Positions 6,076 to 8,639 of a DNA stretch of 8,639 nt are shown here, in pieces. Position numbers and translations under genes: made by a program. The notes beneath the pieces are model-generated. The model saw nothing but the letters and a program-made list of their open reading frames with translations. It did no database searches and had not been told where the DNA came from. The stretch covers positions 1 to 8,639 of the forward strand of contig JALQWO010000066.1 in the NCBI GenBank assembly GCA_023258655.1. The letters are read 5' to 3'. The DNA is from Bacteroidia bacterium (GTDB taxonomy: Bacteria; Bacteroidota; Bacteroidia; NS11-12g; UBA955). Positions within the stretch are counted from its first letter, which is position 1; each line of letters begins with the position of its first letter.

Positions 6076-6720
6076 TTATTTTGTCTCTTCCTCTGAAGAT
6101 GCATCAGTTGTTGGTGTTTCCTCAGATGCAGGTGCATCTTCCGCTACCGTTGATACTTCTTCAACTGCTGTTTCAGCAACCGCTTCAACTGCCGGAGCAG
6201 ATACTTCTTCAACTACTGCTTCTTCTGCAACAACTTCTTCCACTACTGCATCCGCAACAACGGCTTTAGGAGCAGATGTTTTGGCTGTAGCACTCGCACC
6301 ACCACGACGTGAACGACGTGTGCTTGATTTCTTCTTGTCCGCATTAAAGCCTTCAAAGAATTCGTTGAAGTCAACCAATTCAATCATGGCCATTTCAGCG
6401 TTATCACCAGCACGGTTACCAGTTTTCAAAATACGGGTGTATCCACCAGCTCTATTGGCTACTTTTCCACCTACTACAGTGAAAAGTTCAGTCACGGCTT
6501 CTTTGTCCTTCAGATAAGAGAAAGCTGTACGGTAGTTATGGGTAGAGGCATCTTTACTACGGGTAATGATGGGCTCAACATATACACGCAACGCCTTGGC
6601 TTTTGCTACTGTAGTCACAATGCGCTTGTGTATGATCAAAGAAGAAGCCATATTCGAAAGCATCGCAGCGCGATGTGAAGCGGTTCTTCCCAAGTGATTA
6701 ATTTTCTTTCCGTGTCTCAT
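6076..6720 (-). CDS. rplQ: 50S ribosomal protein L17 with acidic C-terminal extension
   Basis: L17 is a large-subunit ribosomal protein. The conserved core spans about residues 1-123: it opens MRHGKKINHLGRTASHRAAM, has the L17 signature region IVTTVAKAKALRVYVEPIIT (34-53), and ends near MIELVDFNEFF (112-122). The total of 214 residues far exceeds the roughly 120 of a plain L17. The extra 90 residues begin with a basic patch (129-141, KKKSSTRRSRRGG) and continue as a tail rich in Ala, Val, Glu, Thr and Ser with repeated VEEV units (about 148-214), probably disordered. Extended L17 tails are common in Bacteroidota, but their role is not known to me. The gene starts 7 bp after rpoA and is the last of its operon, ending at the terminator 6026-6057. 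Confidence 0.98.
   Translation of the reverse strand: MRHGKKINHLGRTASHRAAMLSNMASSLIIHKRIVTTVAKAKALRVYVEPIITRSKDASTHNYRTAFSYLKDKEAVTELFTVVGGKVANRAGGYTRILKTGNRAGDNAEMAMIELVDFNEFFEGFNADKKKSSTRRSRRGGASATAKTSAPKAVVADAVVEEVVAEEAVVEEVSAPAVEAVAETAVEEVSTVAEDAPASEETPTTDASSEEETK
6151..6214 (-). repeat. Direct repeat in the rplQ tail coding region
   Basis: The 15-mer GATACTTCTTCAACT occurs exactly at 6152-6166 and again at 6200-6214 (plus strand), 48 bp apart. It encodes VEEVS at residues 170-174 and 186-190 of L17, so the spacing is 16 codons and keeps frame. A third related unit (VVEEVV, 159-164) lies 10 residues before VVEEVS (169-174). This looks like growth of the acidic tail by in-frame duplication; chance low complexity is the alternative. 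Confidence 0.6.
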
Positions 6721-6727
6721 CTCTTAA

Positions 6728-7720
6728 TTAGTCTTCGTTAATGTTATATCTGGCAACGTCCATTCCAAAGTGCAAACCTTTTTCACGAACAAACTCTTCC
6801 AACTCAGACAATGATTTTTTACCAAAGTTTCTGAATTTCAACAAGTCATCTATGTGGTAGTTCACCAACTCGCCCAACGTTTTGATTTCAGCTGCTTTCA
6901 AGCAATTGTAGGCACGCACCGACAAATCCAAATCAGCCAAAGGCGTCTTCAATACTTTGCGCATAGACAAAAATCCTTCATCCACTTCTTCTACAGCCTT
7001 GCTGGCTTTAGACTCGGGCATGATATTTTCGTCGCTGAACAATACAAAGTGTTGGATCAAGATTTTGGCAGCCTCTTTCATGGCTTCCTCTGGATGAATA
7101 CTACCATCGGTGGTTACTTCCATCACCAATTTCTCGTAGTCTGTTCTTTGCTCTACACGAAAATCCTCAACGCTATATTTCACATTGCGGATGGGCGTGT
7201 AAATAGAGTCAATAGCAATGGTGCCGATTTGTGCATCCTTTACCTTGTTCTCTTCAGCAGGAACGTAACCGCGACCTTTACCCACGGTAATTTCCAATTC
7301 CATATTCACGGTGGGTTCCATGTTACAAATCACCAACTCAGGGTTGAGGATATTGAATGCATTGGTATAACGACCAATATCGCCAGCCAAGAATTGATCT
7401 TTACCTTTCACAGAGATAAAGATTTTTTCTTGCTCCTCGGTTGAGGAGTTTGATTTGAATCGCACTTGCTTCAAATTCAACACCATTTCAACCACATCTT
7501 CAGTGACACCTTTGATGGTGCTGAATTCATGATCAACCCCTTGAATTTTTACAGAGGTAATGGCATATCCCTCCAATGAGGAGAGAAGAATTCTACGCAT
7601 CGCGTTTCCAATGGTTACACCGTAGCCTTTTTCCAACGGACTGAATTCAAACAATCCGTGAAAGTCGGTGGCCTTGTGCATAACCACTTTATTTGGTTTT
7701 TGAAAAGGTATTACACCCAT
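6728..7720 (-). CDS. rpoA: DNA-directed RNA polymerase subunit alpha
   Basis: The alpha subunit dimerises to nucleate RNA polymerase assembly and contacts promoter DNA and activators. The protein is 330 residues, the usual length. The N-terminal assembly domain (about 15-235) has the hallmark block FEFSPLEKGYGVTIGNAMRR (24-43), followed by ILLSSLEGYAITSVKIQGV (44-62). A linker (about 236-255) leads to the C-terminal domain (about 256-325) with LDLSVRAYNCLKAAEIKTLG (264-283), where R269 matches E. coli R265 that contacts UP-element DNA. The helix-hairpin-helix FRNFGKKSLSELEEF (296-310) follows. The gene is 12 bp downstream of rpsD and 7 bp upstream of rplQ, so it sits in the classic alpha operon. 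Its ATG is preceded directly by AGAAAAAACC, the same 10-mer as before rpsD. Confidence 0.99.
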   Translation of the reverse strand: MGVIPFQKPNKVVMHKATDFHGLFEFSPLEKGYGVTIGNAMRRILLSSLEGYAITSVKIQGVDHEFSTIKGVTEDVVEMVLNLKQVRFKSNSSTEEQEKIFISVKGKDQFLAGDIGRYTNAFNILNPELVICNMEPTVNMELEITVGKGRGYVPAEENKVKDAQIGTIAIDSIYTPIRNVKYSVEDFRVEQRTDYEKLVMEVTTDGSIHPEEAMKEAAKILIQHFVLFSDENIMPESKASKAVEEVDEGFLSMRKVLKTPLADLDLSVRAYNCLKAAEIKTLGELVNYHIDDLLKFRNFGKKSLSELEEFVREKGLHFGMDVARYNINED

Positions 7721-7730
7721 GGTTTTTTCT
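7721..7730 (-). promoter_or_regulatory. A-rich translation initiation region of rpoA
   Basis: The ten bases immediately before the rpoA ATG read AGAAAAAACC on the minus strand, with no Shine-Dalgarno GGAGG. The same 10-mer precedes rpsD (8340-8349). Bacteroidota ribosomes largely ignore Shine-Dalgarno pairing and favour A-rich leaders, so this probably sets translation of an abundant protein. Confidence 0.5.
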
Positions 7731-7732
7731 AA

Positions 7733-8338
7733 TTATTTGCTATAAAGTTCGACAATCAACTGCTCTTTGATGTTCTCTGGAATTTCTGAACGCTCTGGGT
7801 AGGTCAAAAACTTGCCACTCAAATCGTTACCATTCCAATCGATCCAGCTAAAGCGGTTGTTTACTTTACTTACCGAATTGGTAATTACTTCTAATGATTT
7901 TGAACGCTCACGCACAGCAACTACATCACCGGGACGCAATTGGTAGCTCGGAATGTTCACTACCTCACCATTCACCAAAATGTGACAATGAGAAACCAAC
8001 TGACGGGCTCCGCGACGTGTAGGAGCGATGCCCATGCGGTACACGGCATTGTCCAAACGCGCCTCCAAGAATTTCAACAAATTCTCACCGGTAATTCCCT
8101 TTTTCGCAGCCGCACGCTTGAAAGTGTTACGGAACTGCTTCTCCAATACACCATATGTGTATTTGGCTTTTTGCTTTTCAGCCAACTGAACTGCGTACTC
8201 CGATTTCTTGGGTTTGCGACGGGAATTTCCGTGCTGACCTGGACCGTAGTTCTTTTTTTCAAGTGCTTTGTCTTTTCCGAAAATCGCTTCACGGAAACGG
8301 CGTGCCACTTTGGATTTTGGACCTGTATATCTTGCCAT
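7733..8338 (-). CDS. rpsD: 30S ribosomal protein S4
   Basis: S4 is a primary assembly protein that binds 16S rRNA. The protein is 201 residues, a normal length. It opens MARYTGPKSKVARRFREAIF and has the YGPGQHG segment (31-37), then the S4 RNA-binding domain (about 93-158) with the signature LDNAVYRMGIAPTRRGARQL (95-114), then VSHCHILVNGEVVNIPS (115-131). The N-terminal zinc-ligand cysteines of the C+ form are absent: the only Cys is C118. It is therefore the zinc-free form, which is common. It lies 23 bp after rpsK and 12 bp before rpoA. In E. coli S4 autoregulates this operon by binding its mRNA leader, but that leader would lie outside this window. Confidence 0.99.
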   Translation of the reverse strand: MARYTGPKSKVARRFREAIFGKDKALEKKNYGPGQHGNSRRKPKKSEYAVQLAEKQKAKYTYGVLEKQFRNTFKRAAAKKGITGENLLKFLEARLDNAVYRMGIAPTRRGARQLVSHCHILVNGEVVNIPSYQLRPGDVVAVRERSKSLEVITNSVSKVNNRFSWIDWNGNDLSGKFLTYPERSEIPENIKEQLIVELYSK

Positions 8339-8339
8339 T

Positions 8340-8349
8340 GGTTTTTTCT
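8340..8349 (-). promoter_or_regulatory. A-rich translation initiation region of rpsD
   Basis: The minus strand reads AGAAAAAACC followed by one A and the rpsD ATG. This is the identical 10-mer found before rpoA, shifted by one base. No Shine-Dalgarno motif is present in the 23-bp rpsK-rpsD spacer. Confidence 0.5.
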
Positions 8350-8361
8350 TCTAAATGTTAA

Positions 8362-8639
8362 TTATACTCTTCTGCGTTTTGGAGGACGGCAACCATTGTG
8401 TGGCATTGGGGTAATATCAGTGATAGACATTACTTCGATACCCACAGTTTGAAGGTTACGGATGGCACTATCACGACCACTACCAGGACCCTTTACAAAA
8501 ACGTCAACCTTTCTTAAACCAGCATCATATGCCACTTTAGCACAATCCAAAGACGATACCTGTGCCGCATATGGCGTATTTTTCTTAGAGCCTCTGAAAC
8601 CCATTTTACCAGCTGATGACCAGCTAATAACCTGTCCGT
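8362..8639 (-). CDS. rpsK: 30S ribosomal protein S11 (partial, N terminus outside window)
   Basis: S11 lies in the 30S platform near the mRNA exit path. The visible reading frame stays open to the window edge (GQVISWSSAGKMGFRGSKKN, then TPYAAQ). The Met encoded at 8602-8604 is therefore internal, not the start: E. coli S11 has [20 protein letters not shown] at the matching place. About 91 C-terminal residues are present, and roughly the first 35-40 are missing to the right. Family hallmarks are VFVKGPGSGRDSAIRNL and the C terminus TPMPHNGCRPPKRRRV. Its position ahead of rpsD, rpoA and rplQ is the usual order, and rpsM should lie just upstream. Confidence 0.98.
   Translation of the reverse strand, partial: GQVISWSSAGKMGFRGSKKNTPYAAQVSSLDCAKVAYDAGLRKVDVFVKGPGSGRDSAIRNLQTVGIEVMSITDITPMPHNGCRPPKRRRV

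Noticed and set aside
5933..6517. Plus-strand open frame (194 codons) overlapping the peptidase 3' end and the rplQ tail
   Set aside because: Its Ser/Thr/Ala-rich sequence is the antisense of the low-complexity L17 tail, and it runs through a strong terminator. It is not a gene.
8362..8604. rpsK as a complete 80-residue protein starting at 8604
   Set aside because: The frame is open upstream to the window edge and those residues match the S11 core, so the Met is internal and the gene is cut by the window.
1..8639. Mobile elements, CRISPR arrays, tRNA or rRNA genes, phage or defence genes
   Set aside because: I looked on both strands and saw no transposase, integrase, regularly spaced repeats, tRNA-like cloverleaf or rRNA sequence; the space is filled by eight ordinary genes.

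Overview
The window is a stretch of bacterial chromosome, almost certainly from the phylum Bacteroidota and probably Flavobacteriales or a close relative. The reasons are the gene order (rpsK-rpsD-rpoA-rplQ followed further on by carA-eno), an S46-family dipeptidyl peptidase, -7 promoter boxes of the form TAnnTTTG, and A-rich sequences in place of Shine-Dalgarno sites before the ribosomal genes. I could not assign genus or species.

Layout from right to left, which is the direction of transcription for most genes. At 8639-6076 (minus strand) lies the tail of the alpha ribosomal operon: rpsK (S11, 5' end cut by the window edge), rpsD (S4), rpoA (RNA polymerase alpha) and rplQ (L17, with a long acidic low-complexity tail). 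It ends at a strong bidirectional terminator (6026-6057), shared with the convergent plus-strand gene at 3673-6000. That gene encodes a secreted S46 serine dipeptidyl peptidase of the DPP11 (Asp/Glu-specific) type. Divergent from it at 3594-2539 (minus) is a TerC/Alx-family integral membrane protein, a putative metal (Mn2+) transporter. The 78-bp space between the two carries a -7 box for each direction, flanking an inverted repeat. After terC come carA (1372-2475, carbamoyl-phosphate synthase small subunit, GTG start) and eno (75-1361, enolase), 10 bp apart, ended by a second bidirectional terminator (23-52).

How the genes fit together. The ribosomal/RNA polymerase block is core translation and transcription machinery. 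carA supplies ammonia for carbamoyl phosphate (pyrimidines, arginine) and eno is glycolytic; both are housekeeping genes. From general knowledge of Bacteroidota, rplQ, carA and eno often follow one another directly, so the peptidase and terC look like an insertion that split this order. No terminator is visible between terC and carA, so carA-eno may now be read from the terC promoter. The peptidase should release dipeptides in the periplasm and so feed growth on protein.

The window is well packed: no gap between genes exceeds 100 bp. I see no mobile element, CRISPR array, RNA gene, phage gene or defence system. The points worth a second look are the divergent control region, the L17 tail, the peptidase specificity residues and the hairpin wrapped around the peptidase stop codon. 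I do not see a clearly new biological system.
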